In this document: positions 8,992-18,786 of the stretch, one piece after another | Position numbering within the stretch: position 1 is the first letter of the stretch | How the letters are laid out: each line of letters starts with the position of its first letter | NCBI GenBank assembly: GCA_963796195.1 | Contig: CAWCKS010000007.1 | Span: 124,001 to 188,000 of the forward strand | Length of the DNA: 64,000 nucleotides | Reading direction: 5' to 3' | Source: CAWCKS01 sp963796195 | GTDB taxonomy: Bacteria > Pseudomonadota > Alphaproteobacteria > Rhizobiales > Xanthobacteraceae | Notes under the pieces: generated by a model | Told to the model about the DNA's origin: nothing | The model's input: only the letters and a program-made list of their open reading frames with translations | Databases searched by the model: none | Position numbers and translations under genes: made by a program

Positions 8992-10270
8992 TTCCGCGGC
9001 CGTCTTGCTGCCAGGGCCAAAGCGCCGCTCGATGTAATCGATCACCATGGTCTTGAACTCGGCCGCAATGGTCGGACCGCGCAGCGTCTTGAATTTCTTG
9101 CCGTCGACGAACACCGGCGCAGCCGGCGTCTCGCCGGTGCCGGGCAGCGAGATGCCGATATCGGCGTGCTTGGATTCGCCGGGGCCGTTGACGATGCAGC
9201 CCATCACGGCGACGTTGAGATTTTCCACGCCCGGATACTGTGTCTTCCACGCCGGCATCTGGTCGCGGATGAAGCCCTGGATCTCGCCGGCCAACTCCTG
9301 GAACACGGTCGAGGTGGTGCGGCCGCAGCCGGGGCACGCCGCAACCAGCGGCACGAAGGTACGGAAGCCCATGGTCTGCAGGATTTCCTGGCCGACCTGA
9401 ACTTCCTTGGTGCGGTCACCGCCGGGCTCCGGCGTCAGCGAGATGCGGATGGTGTCGCCGATGCCTTCCTGCAAGAGCACACTGAGCGCCGCCGACGATG
9501 CCACGATGCCCTTAGAGCCCATGCCCGCCTCGGTGAGGCCGAGATGAATGGCATAGTCCGAGCGTGCAGCGAGTTCGCGATAAACCGCGATCGAGGTCCT
9601 GCACGGCAGAGACCTTCGCTGACAGGATGATCTTGTCGCGGCCGAGGCCGATCTCTTCGGCGCGCTGCGCCGACAACAGCGCGGATTGCACCATCGCTTC
9701 GCGGGTGACGGCACGCGCGTCTTTCGGCTTCGGCGCCGACGCGTTCTCTTCCATCAGCTTGGTCAGCAATTCCTGATCGAGCGAGCCCCAGTTGGCGCCA
9801 ATGCGCACGGTCTTGTTGTGCTTGATCGCCATCTCGACGATCGACGAGAATTGCGTATCGCGCTTGTCCTTGAAGCCGACATTGCCCGGATTGATGCGGT
9901 ACTTGGCGAGCGCTTCCGCGCAGGCGGGATGATCGGCGAGCAGCTTGTGGCCGATGTAGTGGAAGTCGCCGATCAGCGGCACGTTCACGCCGCGCTTGTC
10001 GAGGCCGTCACGGATGTGCGGCACGGCAGCCGCAGCTTCATCGCGGTCGACGGTGATGCGCACGAGTTCCGAGCCGGCGCGCCAGAGTGCCGCGACCTGC
10101 TCGACCGTCGCCTTCACGTCGGCGGTGTCGGTGTTGGTCATCGACTGCACGACGATCGGCGCCCCGCCGCCGACCTTGATGTCGCCGACCACCACCGGAA
10201 CGCTTTTGCGGCGCGGCGCAGGTCCTGCCACGTCAACATCAAAGGCAGCGGCATCCATCGGCTTGTTCAT
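8989..10270 (-). pseudogene. ispG: IspG, 4-hydroxy-3-methylbut-2-enyl-diphosphate synthase, frame broken by one extra base
   Basis: Enzyme of the non-mevalonate isoprenoid pathway, converting MEcPP to HMBPP with a [4Fe-4S] cluster. The N-terminal TIM-barrel part (SVPVVVGDIKVGGGAPIVVQSMTNTDT) reads from the ATG at 10270 to about 9595. The frame then shifts and continues to the stop with the cluster ligands intact: CPGCGRTTSTVFQ and VAVMGCIVNGPGES. The whole length is 1282 bases, that is 427 codons plus one base, so a single insertion near 9593-9595 (QDL then IAVYREL) explains everything. The gene is normally essential, so a sequence error is more likely than loss. Labelled disrupted only as sequenced. 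Confidence 0.93.
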
Positions 10271-10801
10271 GGCGAATTCTCAAGGTTTTTGGGCTTTGCA
10301 GGCGGTTTTGGTCGCGGCTGGGCGTCTGAAAATTGGATATCAGGTCTATATGGCAATCTTCAATGACGTTTGGTTCACGGCAGGGTCGCGCTGGGCGGCC
10401 AGCGGTGACGCGCAACTCATTGGAATAGCATACGAAATCAGGGATTTTTACCGAGTTCGCGAGGCTCGGCTTATTTTTATCCGGATGTAATTTGCAGTCG
10501 CAAGGCAAACTAAAGGTCGCCAAGCGCGAGATCACGCAGCGAAGCTATCCTGCAGAGTTCCTCGAACGCGTATGGAGCGCCGGCGAGGTCAGTAGTGTCC
10601 GGCGATGCTGACGACAAGCGCACCGGCCACTGCCTCAGTGCGCTTGTGACACTTCAGTTTCGGCTTGTGGCGAAAACCGCACAAGCGCGTGGATTCTTTC
10701 GATCGCTCGCCCAAAACGACGCTGACGCCGCTCAACGCAATCGCAGCGAGCCTGGCCAAATGCCAGAATAACCTCTGCACGACGACAACTGGTGCGTAGG
10801 G
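10271..10801. other. 531-base intergenic region between ispG and the autotransporter gene
   Basis: No supported gene. It must hold the ispG promoter (reading left) and the autotransporter promoter (reading right). A 47-codon ATG-TAA stretch at 10350-10490 has no good ribosome site and no recognisable similarity. Around 10663-10690 there is a GCTTGTG...CACAAGC stem. Base composition near 10430-10500 is richer in A and T than the surroundings. Confidence 0.5.
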
Positions 10802-13800
10802 ATGTTGGTCAGTTTCCGTGCGTGGGCCGGAAGAATATCCGGAGGCGGAGTGTCCGCCGCCGCAGCGCCTCAAGCGCTGCGCTCGTGCGTGTGCGAAGTG
10901 ACACAGCGACGGCGTGGCATGCTGTCCGGAACGCTGCTCGCCGGCGCGGTTGTCGCTGCCGCGGGAGTGGTCAACTCAACAGCGTCGGCTGCTGGCGGCA
11001 GCGGAGGAACCGCGAGCCAAATTGGTGGCACGGGCGGTACCGGCTTCATCGGCAATCCGGGTGGTGATGCCCCGACTGGCGGTTCATCCGCCGGTGGCGG
11101 TGGCGGCGGTGGCGCTGGCGGCGGCGCTGGCGGAGCAGGCGCAGGCACCGGCGCCGGCAGCGGCGGTGCAGGCGGCACATCGGGCAGCCCCAACGGTGCA
11201 ACAGGCGGAACGTCAAATGCGGGATCGCAAGCTGGCGGTGGCGGCGGCGGTGGCGGTTACAACGGCAACGGTGGTGGCGCAGTGGGAGCCATCATCAACA
11301 CCACTCCGCTGAGCGGCGGCCGCGGCGGTGACGGCGGCGTTGTTGGCGGCATCTACGGCGGTGGAGGTGGCGGCGGCGCCGGCGGCTATGGCGCCATCGT
11401 CCTCGGCAATGGCGCCAGCAGCAACAGCAGCACCATCACCGGCGGCACCGGCGGCAACGGCACCAGCGGGGTCGGCGGCGGTGGATCTGGCTCGGGCGGC
11501 GACGGCGGCATCGGAGTTCAGTTCACGGCCTCGGGCGCGTCAGTCACCAACACGGGCACGGTTACGGGCGGTGCAGGTGGGGCGAGCGGCGGATTCCTTG
11601 GCAACAACGGCGCTGGCGGGGCTGGCATCGTCGGTGCAGGTCTCACTGTCATCAACAATGGCGCCATCACAGGCGGCCTTGGCGGAGACGGCGTCACACG
11701 CGCCAACGCCATCACTTTCACTGCCAGCGGCGCCAGCAGTACTCTCGAGCTTCAATCCGGCTCAAATATTACTGGAAACGTTCTTGCTAACTTCGGCGAC
11801 ACCCTGCGCCTCGGCGGCGTGACAAACGCAACCTTCGACATGTCCACGGTGGGGCCGAAGTACGAAAACTTCAGCAACTTCGTGAAGACCGGCGCGAGCA
11901 CCTGGACATTGACGGGAACAACTCCGTTCGCCACCCCCTGGACAATAGATCAGGGCACACTGTTGATCACCTCCGCTTCCAACCTCGCCTTTGCGTCCGC
12001 AGACACGCTCACGTTCAACGGTGGAATCCTCAAGTTCGGCGCCAGCTTCAATCTCGGCAGCACAGCCACGATTGCCCTGAACGGCAACGGCACCATCGAC
12101 ACCAACGGCTTCGATACCACTATTAGCCAAGGCATCATCGGCAGCGGCGGGCTTACCAAGACCGGAGGCGGCACGCTGACCCTGACCGGCACCAACAGTT
12201 ACACCGGCGGCACCACCATCTTTGGCGGCTTCTTGTTGCTGGGCGGGCCTCACTCATCGGCAACCATCGTCGGCGATGTGCAAAACAATTCGTTCTTCGA
12301 GATCGTCAACGCCGACACATCTGGCATCACCAGCATCACCAACAACGGCTCGACCACATTTGACGACGGACAATCCGCCAGCAGCATCAATCTCATCAAC
12401 AGTGGCGGCGGCAGCCTGATCTCGTTCGCCGGCGGCAGCACGGCGGCGAACGCCACAATTGCGACCAACACCGGCTCGCTGACCCAATTCCTCGACAACA
12501 GCACCGCCGCGAACGCGACCATCACCACCGACAGCAGTGCCAAAACGCAATTCCTGAACAACAGCACGGGTGGCAATGCGCAGTTCATCACCAATGCCGG
12601 AGGCGTCGTCGACTTCTCCGGCTCAACCGGTCCGAACAACGACAACAAGCTGACGGCCGGGTCGCTCGCGGGCGCCGGCACTTATTATCTCGGTGCCAAC
12701 CAGCTGACCGTCGGCGGCAACGGCTTGAGCACGACCGTTAGCGGCGTTATCGGCGACTGTGGCCTGGGAGGAGCCGGCTGTAACGCCGCCGGCACGACCG
12801 GCGGCTCGCTCGTGAAGACCGGCACGGGCGCGATGACGCTGGCGGGCGCCAATACGTACAGCGGCGGCACGACCATCATCGGCGGCACGCTGGCGCTGTC
12901 GGGCGTGGGCACGCTTGGTGCAACCACTAACGCGGTCACCGTGGCAGGCGGCACGCTCGACCTCGGCGGCACCACGCAAGTCCAGAACGGCGGCGTCACC
13001 CTGGTGGGTGGCTTCATCAAAGACGGCTCGCTGTCATCGAGCGGCAGCTTCGCCCTGCAAAGCGGCACCATCAGCGCGGCGCTGCTCGGTACCGGCAACC
13101 TGGCCAAGTCAACATCGGGCACCGTCATCCTGACCGGCACCAACACCTACACCGGCGCTACCTTCATCAATGCCGGCACGCTCGAAGTCGACGGCGCCAT
13201 CACGAACTCGTCGGCCGTCACGGTCGGTGCCGGCGCACGCCTGACCGGCAGCGGCACCGTCGACCCGCCCAACGTCGTCACCATTGCATCCGGCGCCACC
13301 CTCGCGCCGGGCTCCGGTGTCGCTGGCTCGTCGATGACGATATCAGGCAATCTCGCGTTCCAGTCCGGCGCGATCTACCTGGTGCAGGTCAGCCCGACCG
13401 CGGCGTCATTCACCAACGTCACCGGCACGGCATCGCTCGGCGGCATAGTCAACGCGGTGTTTGCGCCCGGCGCCTATCTCGCAAAGAGCTTCACGATCCT
13501 GCATTCGGCAGGCTTGAGCGGCACAACGTTCTCTGCACTCACCACCACCAACATGCCGGTCAGCATCACCGCGAGCCTGATCTATTCCGGCAGCGATGTC
13601 CTCCTCAACCTCGTCGGCGGCCTTGGCGTCGGCAGCGGACTCGACGTCAACCAGCAGAACGTCGCCGGCACCATCAACAATTTCTTCAACAACGGCGGCA
13701 CGCTGCCGCCGAACTTCGCGAACCTGTTTGCTCTCACTGGCGCACCGCTGGCCAATGCGCTGACGCAAATCTCCGGCGAAGTCGCTGCTGATGCGCAGAT

Positions 13801-14842
13801 CGCCGCGTTCAAGATGACGGATCAGTTTCTCCGCCTGATGCTCGATCCTTTTGTCGATGGCCGCAGCGGCACAGGCTGGCTCGTCGGCGGTGGCAACGGT
13901 GGCGACGCAATGGGATTTGCGTCGGAGCGTCCGGCCGCCACGCCGCCCGATGTCGCACTTGCCTATGCCAAGGTGCTCAAGGCGCTGCCGCGCGCCGTCG
14001 TCTTCGATCCGCATTGGAGCACCTGGGGCTCCGGCTTCGGCGGCGGCAATTTTACACGCGGTGACGCCGTCGTCGGCTCGCATGATGTCACCGCGCGGGA
14101 CTACGGCTTTGCCGGCGGCGCCGATTATCACGTCTCGCCGAACTCCGTCGTGGGCTTTGCACTGGCCGGCGGCAGCACCAGCTGGGGGCTTGCGCAAGGT
14201 CTCGGCACCGGCCGGAGCGATGCATTCCAGGCGGGCCTCTACGGCGCGTCGCGCTTCGGTTCGGCTTACGTCGCTGCAGCAGTCGCCTTCGCCAACCACT
14301 GGATATCCACCGATCGCTTCGCATTGGCCAGCGATCATTTGACGGCAAGCTTCAACGGCCAGAGTTTTTCCGGTCGTCTCGAATCCGGCTATCGGTTCGG
14401 ACTACGAATGATCGGCGTAACGCCCTACGCCGCAGTACAGGCGCAGGCCTTTCACGCGCCCACTTACGGCGAAGCCGGGCTCGTGGCCGGCGGGTTTGCG
14501 CTGACCGACAATGCGCGTGACGCGACCGATACACGCGGCGAGCTCGGCGCGCGCTTCGACGACGTGACCATGATCAAGGGCATGCCGTTGGCACTGCGGG
14601 GCAAGCTAGCCTGGGCGCATGACTGGGTCGGTAACTCCGCGCTCACCGCAGCCTTCCAGGCCCTGCCCGGTGCGAGCTTCCTCGTCAATGGAGCGACGCC
14701 ACCAAAAGACTTTGCGCTTGCGTCCATCGGCGCTGATCTTCACGTCACCCAGAACTGGTCGCTGGCAGCGAGATTCAACAGCGAGCTTGCCGCACGGTCG
14801 CAAACATACGCCGGCACCGGCGCGGTGCGATATACGTGGTGA
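10802..14842 (+). CDS. Autotransporter (type Va) with glycine-rich, PATR-repeat passenger
   Basis: 1346 residues. An export signal lies at ~34-65 (RRRGMLSGTLLAGAVVAAAG, cleavage near TASA-AGG); the true start could be the ATG at 10802 or the internal ATG at 10919. Residues ~65-330 are extraordinarily rich in Gly (GGGGGGGAGGG runs). Then come autotransporter-associated beta-strand (PATR) repeats of the form GGLTKTGGGTLTLTGTNSYTGGTTIFGG, seen three times (~450, ~675, ~775), and a set of Asn/Thr-rich repeats (AANATIATN, AANATITTD, GGNAQFITN) between. The last ~280 residues are a 12-strand beta-barrel pattern ending in VRYTW, an aromatic OMP terminus. Predicted to display a beta-helical adhesin-like passenger at the cell surface. 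Confidence 0.93.
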   Translation: MLVSFRAWAGRISGGGVSAAAAPQALRSCVCEVTQRRRGMLSGTLLAGAVVAAAGVVNSTASAAGGSGGTASQIGGTGGTGFIGNPGGDAPTGGSSAGGGGGGGAGGGAGGAGAGTGAGSGGAGGTSGSPNGATGGTSNAGSQAGGGGGGGGYNGNGGGAVGAIINTTPLSGGRGGDGGVVGGIYGGGGGGGAGGYGAIVLGNGASSNSSTITGGTGGNGTSGVGGGGSGSGGDGGIGVQFTASGASVTNTGTVTGGAGGASGGFLGNNGAGGAGIVGAGLTVINNGAITGGLGGDGVTRANAITFTASGASSTLELQSGSNITGNVLANFGDTLRLGGVTNATFDMSTVGPKYENFSNFVKTGASTWTLTGTTPFATPWTIDQGTLLITSASNLAFASADTLTFNGGILKFGASFNLGSTATIALNGNGTIDTNGFDTTISQGIIGSGGLTKTGGGTLTLTGTNSYTGGTTIFGGFLLLGGPHSSATIVGDVQNNSFFEIVNADTSGITSITNNGSTTFDDGQSASSINLINSGGGSLISFAGGSTAANATIATNTGSLTQFLDNSTAANATITTDSSAKTQFLNNSTGGNAQFITNAGGVVDFSGSTGPNNDNKLTAGSLAGAGTYYLGANQLTVGGNGLSTTVSGVIGDCGLGGAGCNAAGTTGGSLVKTGTGAMTLAGANTYSGGTTIIGGTLALSGVGTLGATTNAVTVAGGTLDLGGTTQVQNGGVTLVGGFIKDGSLSSSGSFALQSGTISAALLGTGNLAKSTSGTVILTGTNTYTGATFINAGTLEVDGAITNSSAVTVGAGARLTGSGTVDPPNVVTIASGATLAPGSGVAGSSMTISGNLAFQSGAIYLVQVSPTAASFTNVTGTASLGGIVNAVFAPGAYLAKSFTILHSAGLSGTTFSALTTTNMPVSITASLIYSGSDVLLNLVGGLGVGSGLDVNQQNVAGTINNFFNNGGTLPPNFANLFALTGAPLANALTQISGEVAADAQIAAFKMTDQFLRLMLDPFVDGRSGTGWLVGGGNGGDAMGFASERPAATPPDVALAYAKVLKALPRAVVFDPHWSTWGSGFGGGNFTRGDAVVGSHDVTARDYGFAGGADYHVSPNSVVGFALAGGSTSWGLAQGLGTGRSDAFQAGLYGASRFGSAYVAAAVAFANHWISTDRFALASDHLTASFNGQSFSGRLESGYRFGLRMIGVTPYAAVQAQAFHAPTYGEAGLVAGGFALTDNARDATDTRGELGARFDDVTMIKGMPLALRGKLAWAHDWVGNSALTAAFQALPGASFLVNGATPPKDFALASIGADLHVTQNWSLAARFNSELAARSQTYAGTGAVRYTW

Positions 14843-14845
14843 GCA

Positions 14846-14882
14846 GTCGTCGCCGCGACATCGATTCCGGCGTTGCGACGAC
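14846..14882. terminator. Possible hairpin between convergent genes
   Basis: GTCGTCGC (14846-14853) and GCGACGAC (14875-14882) pair perfectly just after the autotransporter stop and just before the stop of the convergent gene. No U-run follows on either strand, so a termination role is only plausible. Confidence 0.35.
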
Positions 14883-14890
14883 AAGCAAAG

Positions 14891-16414
14891 CTAATACGCC
14901 CCAAACCGCCTCAGCACATTGCGCGTAATCTGCTCGATGAAGGGATCGCGCGCGGCAAGGCCGTGCGCCCACTCGGTGGTGCCGCCGTTGAAGACATAGC
15001 CTTTGCCGCGGGTGAATGACGCCATCACCGCGTGACCGCGCAGGATGCGATCCTCCGCGGCTGCGCCCTCGTCGCCAAACACCTCGCGCGCGATGATTGG
15101 CAGGTTTTCCGGCGGGATCAGCATCGGATAGCCGCTGGACAAATCCTCGCCGAACGCGGTCGGCGCCAGCGCGATGATGTCCAGATTTTTCGGCACGCCG
15201 AGTTCGGGGACTGCCTGCGGTCGGCCGTCGCGATCGAAGGTGAAGCGGCAGCCGTCGTTCTCGTAGCCGAGGAACGGGATTTCAGCGCCGATGACATCGC
15301 CGTAGAACAGGTCGCTACCTTCGAGCGCCCAGTGCCGTTCGTTGTAGACGGTGTAGCCAGCTGCCCCACGCGCGACGCAGCCCCCAAGGCGATGGTAGCC
15401 GCCGAACAGAAACGTCAGGCCGGTGATCTCGGCTTCCGGCCGCGCGAAGGTCTTGTGCGACCACAGATGCGTTGCGGCTTGCGGATCCTGCTTCGTGCGC
15501 GGGTCGTTCTCAAAGCCGCGCCACTTGTGGCAGATGAAGGTCGCGCCGTCGTTCTCGAAGCGCACTTTCCAGAACGCGGTGTTGCCGGAAAAGATCGCAA
15601 ACCTGCCGCCACGGTCGACGAAGGCTTCGACCTGGTCACGCTGTCGCGCCGACCAGTATTCGCTGTGGCCGACTGCAATGAGCACACCATACGGATCGAG
15701 CAGGTTCGGTTCGGCGTCGAGGTCGAAGTCAGTGAAATAGTCGAGCGCGAGATTTTCCGCCTCCGCCCAGCGCACGAAGGCGTGTTCCCACTTGTTGAGG
15801 AAGCCGGCGGAGCGGTCGTAGGGCGAGGCGCCCGGCATACGTTCGACAAACGGCTTTTCGCCGAAGCCTCGCTTTCGTGATGTCACCAGGCGCGGGACGT
15901 TGTCCGGCGCCGCAACAATCGCCGGCGCGAACGGGCGCAGCGTGGACAAGACGCCGATGCCACCGTCCATCGCTTCCGTCAGCTTCTTCTTTCGGCTCAT
16001 CAACCCCGCGACATCGCAATAGGCGTTGGCGCCGCCAAAATAATTGTAGGCGTGATAGGTGTTGGTCGCGAGCACGAACGCGGCTTTTCCGCGCGGCTTT
16101 GCGCGCGAAGGCTTCACGCAAACGAAGTGATGCGCGGCGTCGCCGACAGCATCGGTCAGCGCGATGTCGTAGTAGCCGCTGCGCCAGTCGGCGCCGATCA
16201 TGATCCCCATCGCGGCCGGCCAGTTGCAGCCGTCGCGATCGGCGTGATCGGGGATCGCGTGATCGCCGACGCTGATGGTCTGCCGCAGCACGACGTTACG
16301 TTCCGCGCCGACGCGCGTGATCTCGAGCGTGCAGGGATTTTTGGTGGCGCTGGCGTGAAACGTGACGGTGTCGCCGGGATAAGCGCTGAGACGATTGATG
16401 TAGCAATGGGGCAT
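14891..16414 (-). CDS. N,N-dimethylformamidase large-subunit-like protein
   Basis: 507 residues from the ATG at 16414, preferred to upstream starts because the extra 22 codons are made from a dispersed intergenic repeat. The first ~100 residues form a beta-sandwich-like domain (YPGDTVTFHASATKNPCTLEITRVG). The rest matches the catalytic domain of the N,N-dimethylformamidase beta subunit: FVLATNTYHAYNYFGGANAYCDV, LDYFTDFDLDAEPNLLDPYGVLIAVGHSEYWS, and FAIFSGNTAFWKVRFENDG. Known relatives hydrolyse DMF to dimethylamine and formate with a mononuclear iron held by two Tyr and one Glu. No small-subunit gene is seen nearby, so the real substrate may be another amide. Confidence 0.75.
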   Translation of the reverse strand: MPHCYINRLSAYPGDTVTFHASATKNPCTLEITRVGAERNVVLRQTISVGDHAIPDHADRDGCNWPAAMGIMIGADWRSGYYDIALTDAVGDAAHHFVCVKPSRAKPRGKAAFVLATNTYHAYNYFGGANAYCDVAGLMSRKKKLTEAMDGGIGVLSTLRPFAPAIVAAPDNVPRLVTSRKRGFGEKPFVERMPGASPYDRSAGFLNKWEHAFVRWAEAENLALDYFTDFDLDAEPNLLDPYGVLIAVGHSEYWSARQRDQVEAFVDRGGRFAIFSGNTAFWKVRFENDGATFICHKWRGFENDPRTKQDPQAATHLWSHKTFARPEAEITGLTFLFGGYHRLGGCVARGAAGYTVYNERHWALEGSDLFYGDVIGAEIPFLGYENDGCRFTFDRDGRPQAVPELGVPKNLDIIALAPTAFGEDLSSGYPMLIPPENLPIIAREVFGDEGAAAEDRILRGHAVMASFTRGKGYVFNGGTTEWAHGLAARDPFIEQITRNVLRRFGAY

Positions 16415-16430
16415 GTTTCGTTTCCGTCGG

Positions 16431-16562
16431 CCCCGCGAAGGCAGACCCATAACCCCAGTCTTCATTGGGTTACGCGACATTCGTTCGAAGACTTAGAAAG
16501 AGCAAGAGATCACGACCGCCCGTCGCCTCATTGCGGCTGCGGATTATGGGTCGCTTCGCGGG
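16431..16562. repeat. BIME-like palindromic element, copy A
   Basis: Ends CCCCGCGAAGGCAGACCCAT (16431-16450) and ATGGGTCGCTTCGCGGG (~16546-16562) are inverted repeats around ~95 bases. The same family recurs at 20726-20859, 36051-36193 and 63859-63981. This copy overlaps the alternative upstream starts of the DMFase-like gene. Confidence 0.8.
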
Positions 16563-16571
16563 CACAACCGA

Positions 16572-17484
16572 TTAGCTTCTCCGGTTCACCAGCGCCAACC
16601 CCGCGACCACCAGCACCACTGCGACCGCAAAGCCGGCCGACAGCGGCTCGTTCAGCACGTAGTGGCCGGCGGCGACGCCGAACAGCGGCGTGATGAAGGT
16701 GAAGGCGGAGAGCTTGCTCGCGGCGTAGCTCTTCATCAGCACGTACCAGATCAGGAAGGTACAGCCGACGACCCAGACAGTTTGATAGGCGAAGGCGGCA
16801 AGCGGCACCGCGGTCGGCCAGTGCGTCATGCGCTCGCCGGCAAGCCAGGCGAACAGGAAGAGCAGCGGCGCCGAAACGCTAAGCTGATAGACCATCGCCT
16901 TCTCCGCCGGCGCTTTCGCCAGCCGCGTCGCCTTGAACACCAGCGTGGTCGCCGCCCAGGCCATCGCTCCGCCGATCAGCATGACATCGCCGATCATCAC
17001 GCGCGCGTCGACGTCGGCCTGCGGAATGCCGATCGCCGCGATCACGCCGGCGAACGACAGCGCCATGCCGGCCCATTGCGTCGAGCCAATCTCTCGCCGA
17101 GCAGCGCGTTGGCGCCGAGCGCGACAAAGAATGGCGTTGTGTAGAGGAAGATGATCGCGCGCGACGCGGTCGTGAACGTCAGCCCGATATTGATGAAGAC
17201 AAATTCGAGCGCGAACAGCGCGCCGAGCACGATGCCCGCTTTAAGCGTGCCGTCGCGCTTGAACACCTCGAGTCCGCGAATGCGTACGCCGATCATCACC
17301 ACGACCAGCGCGCCGACCGAGCGGATCGCGGCCTGCAGCAGCGGCGGAAAGTCCGGCAGCGCCAGCTTCACTGAAACCTGGTTGAAGCCCCAGGACAGGA
17401 CAAAAGCAGCATGATCGCGACGGCTGCGGCGGACAGCGGACGCGAGGTTGACGGTGCGAGGGAGACTTCGGTGACGGAGGCCAT
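16572..17484 (-). pseudogene. EamA/DMT-family permease with two frameshifts
   Basis: A ten-helix DMT permease in three reading frames. It begins at the ATG at 17484 (MASVTEVSLAPSTSRPL), shifts near 17405 within a CTTTTG run to continue SWGFNQVSVKLALPDFPPLLQA, and shifts again near 17090 (LLGERL then GSTQWAGMALSFAG), ending in LVVAGLALVNRRS. The length of 913 bases equals 305 codons minus two bases, so two single-base losses restore one 304-residue protein. No internal stop codons lie in the corrected frame. Either a very young pseudogene or sequence error. Substrate unknown. Confidence 0.85.
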
Positions 17485-17600
17485 TGGACTCGATTTTTTT
17501 GTTGTTCTTGGGATGCGAGCTCAAAGGGCGTGTCGCGATTAAGCATCGAACTGCGGAAACGCAGAATGCGCGGGCTGGTGAAAACCTCCTCCCTGAAAGG

Positions 17601-18786
17601 CAGGGGAATCGCATGTGGGGATGAGTAACCATTGCTTGAGCGTTCGAAATGGATTTGAGGATGGCTCCTGTGTTGGAGGGAGCCACCGATGGAGCGATTT
17701 GCGGAATGCTTTTCGGATTTGCCAGACCCGCGGGCGGACAACGCGCTGCACGATTTGACCGAGATTTTGTTCATCGCTTTGTTGGCGACGTTGTGCGGAG
17801 CGACGGCCTGCACGGACATGGCGCTGTTTGCGCGGATGAAGGCCTACCTTTGGCAAGATGTGCTGGTGCTCAAGAATGGCCTGCCAAGCCACGACACCTT
17901 CAGCCGCGTCTTCGCATGATCGATCGAAGGCCTTCGAGCGCGGGTTTCGACGCTTTATGACGGCCTTTGCGCAAGGCGCGAAGATCAAACGGCCGAAGGG
18001 GGTGATCGCGCTCGATGGCAAGGCGCTGCGGCGTGGCTACGAACGTGGAAGAGCCATATGCCGCCGGTCATGGTGACGGCGTGGGCGGCGCAGACGCGGA
18101 TGGCACTCGCCAACGTGCTGGCGCCGAACAACAACGAAGTCGAGGGCGCCTTGCAGTTGCTCGAACTTCTGCAGCTCAAGGGCTGCATCGAGACGGCCGT
18201 CGCTCTGCATGTCATGGGCGAGGGTCAAAGCGATCGTAGCGCGGGGTGGCGACTATGTCCTGGCAGTCAAGGAGAACCAGCCCGCGCTGCTGGAAGACGC
18301 CAAAGCGGCCATTCGCGTCGCCCAACGCGAAGGCAAGACATCGCTCACCACGACCGACGCCGACCATGGGCGCAAGGAAAAGCGCCGTGCGCTCGTCGCG
18401 CCGGTCAAGGATATGGCCAAAAAGCACGACTTCCCCGCTCTCAAAGCCGTTGCCCGCATCACCTGCAAGCGCGGCAGCGACAGAACCGTCGAGCGCTACT
18501 ATCTGATGAGCAAACCCTACAGCCGAACAGAGGTTCTGCGCATCGTTCGCACCCACTGGACCATCGAGAATGGCTTGCACTGGCCTCTCGACGTCACACT
18601 CGACGAGGACCTGGCGCGCAGCTACAGGGACAATGCGCCCGCCAATCTTGCTGTCCTCAGGCGTCTGGCGCTCAACGTGGCACGCGCTCATCCAGACAAC
18701 ACAACCTCTCTGCGTGGCAAACTCAAACGCGCCGGATGGAACGATACCTTCCTCTTCGAACTCCTCGGCCACATGCGATAGCCCTG
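17601..18786 (+). mobile_element. ISAs1-family insertion sequence, complete ends
   Basis: The 1186-bp element is bounded by terminal inverted repeats: left CAGGGGAATCGCATGTGG (17601-17618) and right, read inwards, CAGGGCTATCGCATGTGG (18786-18769), 16 of 18 identical. The transposase stop codon lies inside the right repeat. A perfect 10-bp direct repeat flanks it. The single transposase gene is broken by several small indels, so as sequenced the copy could not move itself. Confidence 0.88.
17689..18781 (+). pseudogene. ISAs1-family transposase, multiply frameshifted
   Basis: The start MERFAECFSDLPDPRADNALHDLTEILFIALLATLCGA is the DDE_Tnp_1-associated N-terminal domain typical of ISAs1 transposases. 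The frame is lost at 17919 (FSRVF), resumes in another frame (KAFERGFRRFMTAFAQGAKIK...VIALDGKALRRGYERG), shifts near 18050 (SHMPPVMVTAWAAQTRMALANV) and again near 18212 (KAIVARGGDYVLAVKENQPALL), then runs cleanly to the stop at 18781 (RTHWTIENGLHWPLDVTLDEDLARSY carries the DDE glutamate region). At least three indels. The catalytic blocks themselves are preserved. Confidence 0.88.

Noticed and set aside
10350..10490. 47-codon ORF upstream of the autotransporter
   Set aside because: No ribosome site, no similarity, ordinary chance length.
16415..16480. Longer start for the DMFase-like gene
   Set aside because: The added residues are encoded by a dispersed intergenic repeat; a good start with ribosome site lies at 16414.
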